Notes: generated from the letters alone by a model not told the origin. Numbered from the stretch's first letter, positions 25,015 to 33,775 are shown. The stretch is DNA of 37,537 nucleotides from Paracoccaceae bacterium (GCA_022448245.1 JAKVCO010000031.1:1-37537); one strand, 5' to 3'. Translations and numbers: made by a program.

Positions 25015-26412
25015 ATGGCCGCACAGTCTTTCGACATGATCGTCATCGGAGCGGGCCCAGGGGGCTACGTTTGCGCCATTCGCGGCGCACAGCTTGGTCT
25101 CAAGGTCGCCGTTGTAGAACGCGAACACATGGGCGGGATCTGCCTGAACTGGGGCTGCATCCCCACCAAGGCGATGCTGCGATCCTCGGAAGTGTTCCAC
25201 CTGATGCACCGCGCCAAGGAATTCGGTCTCAAAGCCACGGGCATCGACTATGATCTCGATGCAGTCGTCGCGCGCAGCCGCGGCGTGGCCAAGCAACTGA
25301 ACGGCGGCGTGGGCCACCTTCTCAAGAAGAACAAGGTCACGGCCATCATGGGCGAGGCCAAGCTCTCCGGTAAGGGCAAGGTCACGGTCAAGACGGACAA
25401 GGGCACCGAAGAGCTTACCGCCAAGAACATCATCGTGGCCACCGGCGCCCGCGCGCGGGAACTGCCGGGTCTTGAGGCGGACGCCGATCTCGTCTGGACC
25501 TACAAGCACGCACTGACGCCCAAGAAGATGCCGAAGAAACTGCTCGTCATCGGCTCCGGTGCGATCGGGATCGAGTTTGCGAGCTTCTACAACACGCTCG
25601 GGGCTGACACGACGGTCGTCGAGGTGATGGATCGCATCCTGCCCGTCGAGGACGAAGAAATCTCGAACTTCGCCAAGAAGGCCTTCGAGAAGCAAGGCAT
25701 GAAGATCCGCGCCAAGGCGATGGTCAAACAGCTCGACCGCGGCAAAGGCAAGGTCACCGCCCATATCGAAGAGGGCGGCAAAATCTCTAAGGAGGAGTTC
25801 GACACCGTCATCTCCGCCGTGGGCATCGTTGCCAATATCGAGAATATCGGTCTCGAAGAGCAGGGCGTGAAGATCGACCGCTCCTTCGCTGTGACGGACG
25901 AATATTGCCGCACGGGCATCGAGGGCCTCTTCGTCATCGGGGATGCCACGAACGGCCCATGGCTCGCGCACAAAGCCTCCCACGAGGGGGTCATGGTGGC
26001 CGAGCTCATCGCCGGGAAGAACAACGTCCACCCCGTGAAGCCCGAAGCCATCGCCGGCTGCACCTACTGCCACCCGCAGGTGGCCTCAGTGGGTCTCACG
26101 GAGGCCAAGGCCAAGGAAACCGGTCGCGAGATCAAGGTTGGCCGCTTCCCGTTCATCGGCAACGGCAAGGCCATCGCACTGGGTGAGCCTGAAGGCCTCG
26201 TGAAAACGATCTTTGATGCAAAAACCGGTGAGCTCCTCGGGGCGCACATGGTTGGCGCAGAGGTCACCGAGATGATCCAGGGCTACGTTGTCGGTCAAAA
26301 GCTCGAAACGACGGAAGAGGACCTCATGGAGACGGTCTTCCCGCACCCGACGCTGTCGGAGATGATGCACGAAAGCGTGCTCGACGCCTGGGATCGCGCG
26401 ATCCACTTCTAG
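25015..26412 (+). CDS. lpdA: Dihydrolipoyl dehydrogenase (E3)
   Basis: The flavoprotein E3 subunit of 2-oxoacid dehydrogenase complexes, which reoxidises dihydrolipoamide and passes electrons to NAD+. The 465-residue sequence has the FAD-binding GAGPGGY (about 13-19), the redox disulfide C43/C48 in GGICLNWGCIPTK, the NAD-binding GSGAIGIEFASFY, the second FAD motif GLFVIGDATNGPWLAHKA, and the C-terminal catalytic pair HPTLSE (H444, E449). It stands apart from any E1/E2 genes in this window, with its own elaborate upstream region and a strong terminator, so it may serve several complexes (pyruvate, 2-oxoglutarate, branched-chain) and be separately controlled. Confidence 0.97.
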   Translation: MAAQSFDMIVIGAGPGGYVCAIRGAQLGLKVAVVEREHMGGICLNWGCIPTKAMLRSSEVFHLMHRAKEFGLKATGIDYDLDAVVARSRGVAKQLNGGVGHLLKKNKVTAIMGEAKLSGKGKVTVKTDKGTEELTAKNIIVATGARARELPGLEADADLVWTYKHALTPKKMPKKLLVIGSGAIGIEFASFYNTLGADTTVVEVMDRILPVEDEEISNFAKKAFEKQGMKIRAKAMVKQLDRGKGKVTAHIEEGGKISKEEFDTVISAVGIVANIENIGLEEQGVKIDRSFAVTDEYCRTGIEGLFVIGDATNGPWLAHKASHEGVMVAELIAGKNNVHPVKPEAIAGCTYCHPQVASVGLTEAKAKETGREIKVGRFPFIGNGKAIALGEPEGLVKTIFDAKTGELLGAHMVGAEVTEMIQGYVVGQKLETTEEDLMETVFPHPTLSEMMHESVLDAWDRAIHF

Positions 26413-26436
26413 GCCGCGCGCCAACACAAAGAAAAA

Positions 26437-26466
26437 GGGGCGCCTGACCGTACTGTCAGGCGCCCC
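26437..26466. terminator. Strong bidirectional intrinsic terminator
   Basis: A perfect 12-bp stem GGGGCGCCTGAC/GTCAGGCGCCCC with loop CGTACT is followed on the plus strand by ATTCTTTTGTTT and on the minus strand by TTTTTCTTTGTG. It can end both lpdA and the convergent von Willebrand A gene. Confidence 0.9.
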
Positions 26467-26483
26467 ATTCTTTTGTTTCGCCC

Positions 26484-29285
26484 TTATTGGGTGACGGTGA
26501 TCGGGATCGACATCAGCCGCGTCGTGTCGAGGCCAAAGACGTATTCGATCACATAGTTGCCCGGTTCCTCCGGCATCGTGAGGCGCACAGTGCTGCCGTC
26601 TGCATCCGCGACGGTGGGCTTGGCGCGGTTCGCAAAGCGGTACGGGTAGCCGAGGTCTTCGTAGTCTGCCGGGGTGATACCCACGAAGTCGCTCGGGTAG
26701 GCGGGCCCTGTCCAGGCGACCTCGATTTCCGTGCCCACCTGGGCCGTCGCCGGCGCGGTGAGCGTGGCCGAGACAGGCGTGACCGTGAGCGGGACAGCGG
26801 TCAGACGGGTGTTGTCTTGACCCAGAGAGTATTCGACCACGTAGTCGCCTGGCACCGTCGGGAGCTGCACGCGCAGGGGCGAGCCTTCACTGGTGCCAGT
26901 GGTGCGCGTCACGAAGCGGTAGGGATAGCTCGTATCCTCAGAGCTTGCCGAGGTGATGCCGATCACATCACGCTCATAGGCCGGGCCGTTCCACGCAACT
27001 TCGATCACAGAGCCTGCCGGGGCAGACGAGGGCGCCGTGACAGAGGCCGACAGAGGGGTCACTTCCAAAGCGACCGCCACGAGGCGGGAATTGTCCTGAC
27101 CGAGTGCGTATTCCACGACATAGCTGCCCGGCTCCGTCGGGGCCTGCACCTTGAGCACTGGCCCGCCTGAGACATCCACTTTGCGGGTGATAAAGCGATA
27201 GGGGTAGCTTGTGTCCTCGTAGTCGGCTGCGGTCACACCAACGGCGTCACGCTCATAACCGGGACCCGTCCAAGCGACCTCAAAGGTGGAGCCTGCAACG
27301 ACGATCGACGGGGCGGTCAGCGTTGCGGCCACATCAGTGACGGTCAATGCAACGGCCACGAGGCGCGTGTCATCTTGGCCCAAGGCGTATTCGATGACGT
27401 AGCTGCCCGGTTCCGTCGGGGCCTCGATGGACACAACGTCTCCCTCAGAGACGCGGACCTTCTTGGATACGAAGCGATAGGGGTAGCTTGTGTCCTCGTA
27501 ATCCGCGGCGGTGATGCCGATATAGTCGCGCTCATAGCCCGGGCCGGACCATGCCACTTCGAATGTCTGGCCTGCCGTTACCGTTTCCGGGGCTGTCAGC
27601 TTGGCGGATACAGGCACGACCTCCATCGCCACAGAGGTCAGGCGCGAGGAGTCTTGCCCGAACGCGTATTCCACAACGTAGGATCCCGGCTCCGTCGGCG
27701 CAGCAAGGCGGACAACCGGCACGTCGCCCACTTGCTCAGCGCTCGTGGAGAAACGGTAGGGATAGCTCGTATCTTCATAGCCCGCTGGCGTGATGCCGAT
27801 GGCGTCGCGCTCATAGGCTGGGCCTGTCCATGCGACTTCCACGATTGCGCCAGCCTCAACACTCGACGGAGCAATAAGGGTGGCTGTGGCCGGGGTCAGG
27901 GTGATCGGCACGCTCGCGATGCGTTCGTTGCCGCCGCCGAGGCTGTATTCAACCACATAGCTGCCAGGCTGTGTCGGCATCAGGAGCTTCAGGGGGCTGC
28001 CGCTCTCAACGCTGGTCTTGTTGGCAAAGCGGTACGGGTAGGTGACGTCGGTACGGGTCCCATCCGTGATGGCCACGACGTCGCCCTTCATGCCAGGGCC
28101 TTCCCAGGCAACTTCGATGGTTGAGCCGACGACAGCCGTCTCAGGCGCCAATACCGTTGCGAGGGGCTTGGGTTCTTCAAAAACGACAACCACTTCGCGC
28201 CCGCCCGGGATGGCGATGAACTGAACGGGGTCAGACGTTGCCTCCTGCGCGAGCCAGTATGCGGTCACAATGTAAGAACCCTCAGCCATGTCAGCGGTCA
28301 AAGGATTGCCTGTGGCATTGCCAAGGTCTGTGACCGCCCACTCCACGGGGCCGTCCACAAGTGGGCCATGCTCGGCACCCAAAACGGCGCGGAAGGTCAC
28401 GGGCACGATTTCTATTGGGGGCTCAAAGACAACCTCGACGGTGCCGCCTTCTGGGGCAACCTGAAATCCACCTTCGATGACCTGACCTGTGCGGGCCCAT
28501 TGGACCTGAACGTTGTATGCGCCAAGCGGGAGCTCATAGGTCTGTTGACCGGTGAAATCGAGGCGCCCTTGAGCGTTCTGAGGAACGATGGCCCAGGCCG
28601 CGTCTTCGATAATCGGGCCTCCCGCGCCAGAGCGTGCCAGGAAGGCGACGCTGCCCAAGGCGGGCTCGGGCGCGACGGCGACTTGGGTTAGGGCGGAGGA
28701 AAGCTCAGACGCGTTCGCGGCGCTCAGGAACTGGCCGCCGGTGTTTCCGGCGATGCATTGCATCTGGGCCAGCGCTTCTGGGTCGGTGACGTCAAAGCCC
28801 ACGACATGGGCCGTGAAATCAATGCCCGCCTGCTCAAGAGCGGCTGCCGCGGCGCAAGGATCTGGGTTGCAGGTTTCGATGCCGTCCGAGACGAGAATGA
28901 CTGTTGCGGCTTCCTCGGTGAAGCGAAGCGCTTGGGCAGCCGCGACAAGCGCGTCCGTCATGGGCGTTTTGCCGCGCGGATTGATGTTGTTCACGGCGTC
29001 CCTGATTGCAGGCAGCGTGCCTGATCCGGGGGCCACAACCGTTTCAATATCGTTGCAATCCCCCCGGGTCCTGTGGCCGTAAACGGTCAGACCAAGGTTC
29101 TGGTCTTGGGGGAAGTCATCGAGAAGCGTCCCCACGACGTCCCGAGCGATAACGATCTTATTTACTCCGTCTATCTGCCCCCACATGGAGCCAGAGCCGT
29201 CGAGAACGAGAATCGTATTGGGAGCCCCTTGTGCCGATAGGGCAGCCGGAATGGATAGCAGAAGTGCTACGAGCCAATTTCGCAT
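26484..29285 (-). CDS. Secreted von Willebrand factor A domain protein with six tandem repeats
   Basis: A 933-residue exported protein: signal peptide (1-18), VWA domain (about 23-205), two or three beta-rich segments (about 210-370), then six tandem repeats of 92-95 residues filling the C-terminal 60%. The VWA domain has a complete metal-ion adhesion site: DGSGS (D29, S31, S33), T107 in GKTPMT and D134 in VSDG. Four cysteines (77, 139, 144, 177) could form disulfides. No transmembrane anchor, LPXTG motif or Gly-Asp RTX repeats are visible, so the protein is probably periplasmic or released. AAGGAA lies 7 nt before the ATG, next to a palindromic hairpin. VWA domains mediate metal-dependent protein binding; the ligand and the repeat function are unknown. 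Confidence 0.9.
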   Translation of the reverse strand: MRNWLVALLLSIPAALSAQGAPNTILVLDGSGSMWGQIDGVNKIVIARDVVGTLLDDFPQDQNLGLTVYGHRTRGDCNDIETVVAPGSGTLPAIRDAVNNINPRGKTPMTDALVAAAQALRFTEEAATVILVSDGIETCNPDPCAAAAALEQAGIDFTAHVVGFDVTDPEALAQMQCIAGNTGGQFLSAANASELSSALTQVAVAPEPALGSVAFLARSGAGGPIIEDAAWAIVPQNAQGRLDFTGQQTYELPLGAYNVQVQWARTGQVIEGGFQVAPEGGTVEVVFEPPIEIVPVTFRAVLGAEHGPLVDGPVEWAVTDLGNATGNPLTADMAEGSYIVTAYWLAQEATSDPVQFIAIPGGREVVVVFEEPKPLATVLAPETAVVGSTIEVAWEGPGMKGDVVAITDGTRTDVTYPYRFANKTSVESGSPLKLLMPTQPGSYVVEYSLGGGNERIASVPITLTPATATLIAPSSVEAGAIVEVAWTGPAYERDAIGITPAGYEDTSYPYRFSTSAEQVGDVPVVRLAAPTEPGSYVVEYAFGQDSSRLTSVAMEVVPVSAKLTAPETVTAGQTFEVAWSGPGYERDYIGITAADYEDTSYPYRFVSKKVRVSEGDVVSIEAPTEPGSYVIEYALGQDDTRLVAVALTVTDVAATLTAPSIVVAGSTFEVAWTGPGYERDAVGVTAADYEDTSYPYRFITRKVDVSGGPVLKVQAPTEPGSYVVEYALGQDNSRLVAVALEVTPLSASVTAPSSAPAGSVIEVAWNGPAYERDVIGITSASSEDTSYPYRFVTRTTGTSEGSPLRVQLPTVPGDYVVEYSLGQDNTRLTAVPLTVTPVSATLTAPATAQVGTEIEVAWTGPAYPSDFVGITPADYEDLGYPYRFANRAKPTVADADGSTVRLTMPEEPGNYVIEYVFGLDTTRLMSIPITVTQ
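26487..28163 (-). repeat. Six tandem ~93-residue protein repeats in the VWA protein
   Basis: Repeats span residues 375-933: unit lengths 92, 93, 93, 93, 93 and 95. The consensus starts with A-T-L-T-A-P, then G-x-x-x-E-V-A-W-x-G-P, then Y-E-R-D-x-I-G-I-T, then E-D-T-S-Y-P-Y-R-F, and ends with P-T-E-P-G-S-Y-V-V-E-Y and R-L-x-A-V-A-L-x-V-T. The pattern of short strands suggests an Ig-like beta-sandwich. Units 2-5 are most alike; the first and last diverge, as expected for repeats expanded from within. DNA repeats are diverged, so the array looks old and under protein-level selection. Confidence 0.9.
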
Positions 29286-29295
29286 GGAAAATTCC

Positions 29296-29313
29296 TTAAG
29301 CAGTGCTGCTTAA
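29296..29313. promoter_or_regulatory. 18-bp palindrome directly upstream of the VWA gene ribosome site
   Basis: TTAAGCAG-TG-CTGCTTAA has perfect 8-bp arms. In the VWA mRNA it would fold as a 7-bp stem with a GCAC loop whose 3' arm touches the AAGGAA ribosome site. Its core GCAGTGCTGC (29300-29309) recurs before the divergent MFS gene. Confidence 0.55.
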
Positions 29314-29355
29314 AGCTAGCACAATGGGCCACCTCCCGGTCAACATGAAGTGTCG

Positions 29356-29436
29356 TCACGCAAGGGCGAAAATCGCAGCTCCAGTAGCAGCAGCCCAGAT
29401 TAGGCCAATAAACACGAGTTGATACAATTGAGACAC
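29356..29436 (-). CDS. Possible 26-residue single-transmembrane peptide
   Basis: A GTG-initiated frame (GTG at 29436, TGA at 29356-29358) encodes 26 residues: MSQLYQ followed by a continuous hydrophobic helix rich in Leu, Ile, Ala and Gly with one Trp. A moderate Shine-Dalgarno (AAGGG) lies about 10 nt upstream. It ends 70 bp before the VWA start on the same strand and could be a leader or partner of that gene. Codon use is less GC-biased than in neighbouring genes, which lowers confidence. I do not recognise the family. Confidence 0.35.
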   Translation of the reverse strand: MSQLYQLVFIGLIWAAATGAAIFALA

Positions 29437-29510
29437 GGATGGCAGCCCTTAATCATTACAAACATTGGGTGAATTTGCCCGAGCATCGAGCAGGGGGGTA
29501 GTCCGGAAAT

Positions 29511-29528
29511 CCCGCCCTAGAGGGCGGG
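29511..29528. repeat. GC-rich perfect inverted repeat in the VWA-MFS spacer
   Basis: CCCGCCCT-AG-AGGGCGGG, 8-bp arms with a 2-bp centre. No T-tract follows on either strand, so it is not an obvious terminator. It may be a regulator site or a structural element of the MFS leader RNA. Confidence 0.45.
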
Positions 29529-29581
29529 TCTGCGGCCATTGTAGGCGACAGGCGCCGCCGAATCTTCTGAGCGAGCCCTTG

Positions 29582-29606
29582 CCATCTCCGCAGTGCTGCG
29601 AGATGG
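29582..29606 (+). promoter_or_regulatory. Hairpin overlapping the ribosome site of the divergent MFS gene
   Basis: CCATCTCCGCAG (29582-29593) pairs with CTGCGAGATGG (29596-29606) with one bulged C. The 3' arm runs into GGGA, the only Shine-Dalgarno-like sequence before the ATG at 29613, so folding would hide the start. It contains the same core GCAGTGCTGC (29590-29599) as the palindrome before the VWA gene. Confidence 0.55.
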
Positions 29607-29612
29607 GAAACC

Positions 29613-30740
29613 ATGACCGAAACAACGCGCACTTCATGGGGCCTTGTGGCCTTCCTTTTCGGCGTTGGGCTGCTTGCAGCCATGCAGTTCATCAAAGTGT
29701 CACTCACACTCGATCTTTTAGCCGAGCATTATGAACGACCGGTTGAGACGATCTCGTTTCTTGTGACGATGGTGTCGATTGTGGGTATGGCGCTGGGCGT
29801 CGTGGCCGGTGCGCTGGTAGCGTGGCTTGGGACGCGCCCCGTGGTGCTCGGGGCCTTGGTGCTTGGTGGTCTTGTAAGCTTTGCCGGGGCGCTTCTGCCG
29901 CCATTTCCCGTAATGCTCGGTCTCCGCGCTATTGAGGGGCTGTCTCACTTGGCGATCGTCGTGGCCGTGCCGCCCACCATGGCACTAGCGGCCACCCCGT
30001 CGGATCGCCCGGTCGTTATGTCGATCTGGGCGATGTTTTTTGGTGTGGCGTTCAGCCTTGGCGCCCTCATTTTCCCGCCGCTTCTGGCGATGGGGGGTGT
30101 GCCAGCGCTCTTTGTTGCGCATGGGATCGGCTTCGTGCTGCTGCTTAGCGCCCTCATGTTTCTGCTGCCGCCCGCACGGGGAGAGCCCACGAACATCGCT
30201 TTTTTCCGCGCCCATCGGGAAGCCTATAGCTCGGCGCCTCTCGCGGGGCCTGCGCTTGTGTTCTTGATCTACACCTTGCTCTTCGTGGCGTCCGTTACCT
30301 TCCTGCCGCCCGCGCTGGGCCGGCCGGAGCTTGCGGCAATTCTGCCGCTGATCTCGCTCGCAGGCACGCTCGCGGCAGGGTGGCTGTGTCGCACGATCCC
30401 ACCTGGGCGCGTCATGGCGCTGGGCTATCTCTGCTTCGTTTTGGGCGCTTTGCCTTTGCCCTTCGGCGCGTGGTGGGCGAGCTATATCGTCTTTGTGGGC
30501 ATGGGCCTCGTTCCTGGGGCCTGCTTTGCGGCGATCCCGGCCTGGAACAGCACATCTGGCGATCAGGCGCGTGCGACCGGCGCCATCGCGCAAATGGGTA
30601 ATGTCGGCACGGGCACGGGCACACCTCTGTTTGCCTTCGCGCTGGCCATGATGGGCACAAGCGGCCTTTGGATCCTGCTAATTGCCTTTCCGATTGCTGC
30701 ACTTCTGATCGTACGCGCGGTCTCCACGCGTATCTCCTAA
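29613..30740 (+). CDS. MFS transporter, 12-helix
   Basis: A 375-residue major facilitator protein with short loops and about 12 hydrophobic segments. The N-terminal half contains [20 protein letters not shown] (motif-A region) and the [17 protein letters not shown] segment typical of CynX/NNP-like sugar or anion transporters; the C-terminal half has [17 protein letters not shown]. No substrate can be assigned. It is divergent from the VWA repeat protein, with which it shares a hairpin core sequence near the start codon. It ends only 3 bp before the uvrA SOS box, so uvrA must be transcribed from the short gap that follows or from within this gene. Confidence 0.85.
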   Translation: MTETTRTSWGLVAFLFGVGLLAAMQFIKVSLTLDLLAEHYERPVETISFLVTMVSIVGMALGVVAGALVAWLGTRPVVLGALVLGGLVSFAGALLPPFPVMLGLRAIEGLSHLAIVVAVPPTMALAATPSDRPVVMSIWAMFFGVAFSLGALIFPPLLAMGGVPALFVAHGIGFVLLLSALMFLLPPARGEPTNIAFFRAHREAYSSAPLAGPALVFLIYTLLFVASVTFLPPALGRPELAAILPLISLAGTLAAGWLCRTIPPGRVMALGYLCFVLGALPLPFGAWWASYIVFVGMGLVPGACFAAIPAWNSTSGDQARATGAIAQMGNVGTGTGTPLFAFALAMMGTSGLWILLIAFPIAALLIVRAVSTRIS

Positions 30741-30743
30741 ATA

Positions 30744-30758
30744 GTTCACGCTTCGTTC
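30744..30758 (+). promoter_or_regulatory. LexA (SOS) box of uvrA
   Basis: GTTCACGCTTCGTTC is an exact match to GTTC-N7-GTTC, the LexA-binding direct repeat described for Rhodobacter and other alphaproteobacteria. It lies 66 bp upstream of the uvrA ATG. Sequence match is exact; repression by LexA is inferred from the known regulon. Confidence 0.85.
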
Positions 30759-30823
30759 GCACTTTCTGGTTGGCGGATGAGTTCGCGCGGCCTATCTGTG
30801 AAATTGCTGAATTGGGGGGCACC

Positions 30824-33688
30824 ATGCCTGAGCAAAAGTTCATCGAAGTCCGCGGCGCGCGGGAGCACAATCTGAAGGGCGTGGATGTCGACATCCCGCG
30901 CGATGAACTCGTTGTCATCACTGGCCTTTCCGGCTCGGGCAAGTCCTCGTTGGCCTTCGACACGATCTACGCAGAAGGGCAGCGCCGCTACGTGGAATCG
31001 CTGTCCGCCTATGCGCGTCAGTTCCTCGATATGATGGAAAAGCCTGATGTAGATCACATCAGCGGCCTGAGCCCGGCAATCTCGATCGAGCAAAAGACAA
31101 CCTCGAAGAACCCGCGCTCCACGGTGGGCACGGTGACCGAGATCTACGACTACATGCGCTTGCTCTTTGCCCGTGCCGGTACGCCGTATTCCCCGGCCAC
31201 CGGTGAGCCGATCGAGGCTCAGCAGGTCCAGGACATGGTTGATATCATCATGCGGATGGAGGAGGGCACGCGCGGCTATCTCCTCGCGCCCATCGTGCGG
31301 GACCGGAAGGGGGAGTATCGCAAGGAATTCCTCGAGCTGCGCAAGCAAGGTTTCCAGCGCGTGAAGGTGGATGGAGAGTTCTATGAGCTCGACGAACCAC
31401 CCACGCTCGACAAGAAATACCGCCACGACATCGACGTGGTGGTGGACCGCCTCGTGGTGCGCGAGGGGCTCGAGACGCGTCTGGCGGATTCGTTGCGCAC
31501 TGCGCTCGACCTCGCCGACGGGATCGCAATCCTCGAGACGGCGCCCAAGGAGGGCGATCCTGAGCGTGTGACGTTCTCTGAGAACTTCGCCTGCCCAGTG
31601 TCAGGCTTTACGATCCCAGAGATCGAGCCGCGCCTTTTCTCGTTCAACGCTCCCTTCGGCGCGTGCCCGGATTGCGACGGCTTGGGCCATGAGCTCTTCT
31701 TTGATGAGCGTCTCGTGGTGCCGGATCAGGGGATTACGCTGGCGGATGGTGCCTTGGCACCATGGCGCAAGGGCAAGAGCCCTTACTTCCTGCAGACGAT
31801 CGACGCCATCGCCAAGCACTACGAATTCGATAAAACCTCGAAGTGGAAGGACTTACCGGCCCACGTTCAACAAGTTTTCCTCTATGGATCCGGCAAAGAA
31901 GAGATCGCCTTCCGCTATGACGAAGGCGGGCGTGTGTATCAGGTCTCCCGGCCGTTTGAGGGTGTCGTTCCGAACATGGAGCGCCGCTACCGTGAGACGG
32001 ATTCCAACTGGATCCGCGAAGAATTCGAGCGCTACCAGAACAACCGTCCGTGCGGCACCTGTGAGGGGTACCGCCTTCGCGCAGAGGCGCTCGCCGTCAA
32101 GATCGCGGGCATCCACGTGGGCCAAGTGGTGGAGATGTCGATCCGTGAAGCTGCCGATTGGTGCGCTTCGGTCCCCGACTCTCTCAGTCAGCAAAAGAAC
32201 GAGATCGCGCGCGCTATTCTGAAAGAGATCCGTGAGCGGCTCGGATTCCTAAATAACGTGGGACTTGAGTATCTTACGCTGTCTCGTTCATCCGGAACAC
32301 TGTCTGGCGGGGAAAGCCAGCGCATCCGGCTCGCCTCCCAGATTGGGTCGGGCCTTACGGGCGTTCTCTACGTGCTCGATGAGCCGTCGATTGGCCTTCA
32401 CCAGCGCGACAACGACCGCCTTCTGACGACGCTGAAAAACCTGCGTGATCAGGGCAACACGGTGATCGTGGTCGAACACGACGAAGAAGCCATTCGTGAG
32501 GCCGACTATGTCTACGACATTGGCCCGGGTGCCGGTGTTCACGGGGGAACCGTGGTTGCCCACGGCACACCTGCTGACATCATGTCTCACGAAGGCTCGG
32601 TCACCGGTGACTACCTTGCGGGTCGGCGTGAGATCAGCGTCCCAGCTGAACGTCGTCCGGGCAAGAAGGGGAAGGAAAAGGTAACGATCGTAAAGGCTTC
32701 GGGGAATAACTTGAAAGACGTCACGGTGGACTTCCCGCTTGGAAAGTTCGTCTGCGTCACGGGTGTCTCTGGCGGTGGTAAATCCACGCTCACGATTGAG
32801 ACACTCTTCAAATCGGCCTCGATGCGGTTGAACGGTGCCCGCCAGACGCCCGCGCCCTGTGAGACGATCAAAGGCCTCGAGCATCTCGATAAGGTCATCG
32901 ATATCGATCAGCGCCCCATTGGTCGGACGCCACGGTCGAACCCGGCGACATACACCGGTGCCTTCACACCGATCCGCGATTGGTTTGCAGGGCTGCCCGA
33001 GTCCAAGGCGCGGGGATACAAGCCTGGCCGCTTTTCCTTCAACGTGAAGGGCGGCCGGTGCGAGGCGTGCCAGGGCGACGGCGTCATCAAGATCGAGATG
33101 CACTTCCTCCCAGACGTCTATGTCCAGTGTGAGACCTGCAAGGGTGCACGCTACAACCGTGAGACACTTGAAATTCAGTTTAAAGGCAAGAGCATAGCCG
33201 ACGTTCTTGATATGACTGTCGAGGACGCGCAGGACTTCTTCAAGGCTGTCCCATCGATCCGCGAGAAGATGGACGCTCTGATGCGCGTGGGTCTGGGCTA
33301 CATCAAGGTGGGCCAGCAAGCGACGACGCTTTCGGGCGGCGAGGCGCAGCGCGTGAAGTTGTCGAAGGAGCTTTCAAAACGCTCCACCGGACGAACGCTC
33401 TATATTCTCGATGAGCCGACGACCGGTCTTCATTTCGAAGATGTGCGCAAGCTTCTCGAAGTGCTGCATGAACTGGTGGATCAGGGGAACTCGGTCGTGG
33501 TGATCGAACACAACCTCGACGTCGTGAAGACGGCCGATCACATCATTGATGTGGGGCCCGAGGGCGGCGATGGAGGTGGGACGATCGTGGCCACTGGCAC
33601 ACCTGAAGAGGTGGCCGAGGCCGCAGAAAGCCACACCGGACGCTATTTGCGCCCGATGCTCGATGCCTCGAAACTGGCGGCTGAGTAG
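30824..33688 (+). CDS. uvrA: UvrABC excinuclease subunit A
   Basis: UvrA is the damage-recognition ATPase of nucleotide excision repair and works as a dimer with UvrB. The ATG at 30824 (after GGGGGG) gives 954 residues with two ABC modules: Walker [10 protein letters not shown] (34-42) and GVSGGGKST (647-655), signatures LSGGESQR (493-500) and LSGGEAQR (836-843). The C-terminal zinc finger is intact (C746, C749, C769, C772). The N-terminal one has three of four cysteines: C257, S260 in place of Cys, C281 and C284. An upstream extension to 30668 overlaps the MFS gene and covers the SOS box, so it is rejected. Expression is probably DNA-damage inducible. Confidence 0.97.
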   Translation: MPEQKFIEVRGAREHNLKGVDVDIPRDELVVITGLSGSGKSSLAFDTIYAEGQRRYVESLSAYARQFLDMMEKPDVDHISGLSPAISIEQKTTSKNPRSTVGTVTEIYDYMRLLFARAGTPYSPATGEPIEAQQVQDMVDIIMRMEEGTRGYLLAPIVRDRKGEYRKEFLELRKQGFQRVKVDGEFYELDEPPTLDKKYRHDIDVVVDRLVVREGLETRLADSLRTALDLADGIAILETAPKEGDPERVTFSENFACPVSGFTIPEIEPRLFSFNAPFGACPDCDGLGHELFFDERLVVPDQGITLADGALAPWRKGKSPYFLQTIDAIAKHYEFDKTSKWKDLPAHVQQVFLYGSGKEEIAFRYDEGGRVYQVSRPFEGVVPNMERRYRETDSNWIREEFERYQNNRPCGTCEGYRLRAEALAVKIAGIHVGQVVEMSIREAADWCASVPDSLSQQKNEIARAILKEIRERLGFLNNVGLEYLTLSRSSGTLSGGESQRIRLASQIGSGLTGVLYVLDEPSIGLHQRDNDRLLTTLKNLRDQGNTVIVVEHDEEAIREADYVYDIGPGAGVHGGTVVAHGTPADIMSHEGSVTGDYLAGRREISVPAERRPGKKGKEKVTIVKASGNNLKDVTVDFPLGKFVCVTGVSGGGKSTLTIETLFKSASMRLNGARQTPAPCETIKGLEHLDKVIDIDQRPIGRTPRSNPATYTGAFTPIRDWFAGLPESKARGYKPGRFSFNVKGGRCEACQGDGVIKIEMHFLPDVYVQCETCKGARYNRETLEIQFKGKSIADVLDMTVEDAQDFFKAVPSIREKMDALMRVGLGYIKVGQQATTLSGGEAQRVKLSKELSKRSTGRTLYILDEPTTGLHFEDVRKLLEVLHELVDQGNSVVVIEHNLDVVKTADHIIDVGPEGGDGGGTIVATGTPEEVAEAAESHTGRYLRPMLDASKLAAE

Positions 33689-33691
33689 TGC

Positions 33692-33775
33692 TTAGTTGCC
33701 CGAACGGATGAGCCAGAGCGCGCCAAGCGCAGCAAATGCGAGGATGAATATAGCGACAACGCTGGTGGTGGCCAT
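33692..33775 (-). CDS. Small 27-residue single-transmembrane peptide
   Basis: An ATG at 33775 preceded by AAGGGAGG with 5-nt spacing opens a 27-codon frame ending in TAA (33692-33694). The peptide starts MATTSVVAIF, continues as one hydrophobic helix of about 20 residues, and ends with a short polar tail (LIRSGN), the layout of a bona fide small membrane protein. The ribosome site is as good as any in the window. It lies 51 bp after the 3-hydroxyisobutyrate dehydrogenase gene on the same strand, so it may be the last gene of the valine operon, and its stop is 3 bp from the convergent uvrA stop. Function and family are unknown to me. Confidence 0.55.
   Translation of the reverse strand: MATTSVVAIFILAFAALGALWLIRSGN

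Larger units (their letters stand above)
29286..29612. other. Divergent intergenic region between the VWA protein and MFS genes
   Basis: These 327 bp separate two divergent genes. They hold a palindromic hairpin beside each start codon (listed separately), a possible 26-codon ORF, and a GC-rich inverted repeat in the middle. The composition is less GC-rich than the flanking genes between 29380 and 29470. I could not identify convincing -35/-10 pairs. No longer ORF here looks real. Confidence 0.6.

Noticed and set aside
24166..26073. A 635-codon open frame antisense to lpdA and DUF924
   Set aside because: Long antisense frames are expected opposite strongly GC3-biased genes. Its translation has no recognisable domain and is rich in His/Asp/Arg/Leu as mirror frames are, while lpdA opposite is unmistakable.
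26487..28163. Regularly spaced repeats that might be read as CRISPR or a DNA satellite
   Set aside because: Period is about 279 bp, in frame, with diverged DNA but conserved protein motifs; these are protein domain repeats.
29296..29313. CtrA site in TTAAGCAGTGCTGCTTAA
   Set aside because: The TTAA halves are 10 bp apart, not the 7 bp of the CtrA consensus.
29449..29734. Short overlapping frames on both strands in the VWA-MFS spacer (62-89 codons)
   Set aside because: They run into the MFS gene or across the inverted repeats, lack ribosome sites and show no protein-like composition.
30668..30823. 52-codon N-terminal extension of uvrA
   Set aside because: It overlaps the MFS gene end and spans the SOS box; UvrA homologues begin at the equivalent of [16 protein letters not shown].
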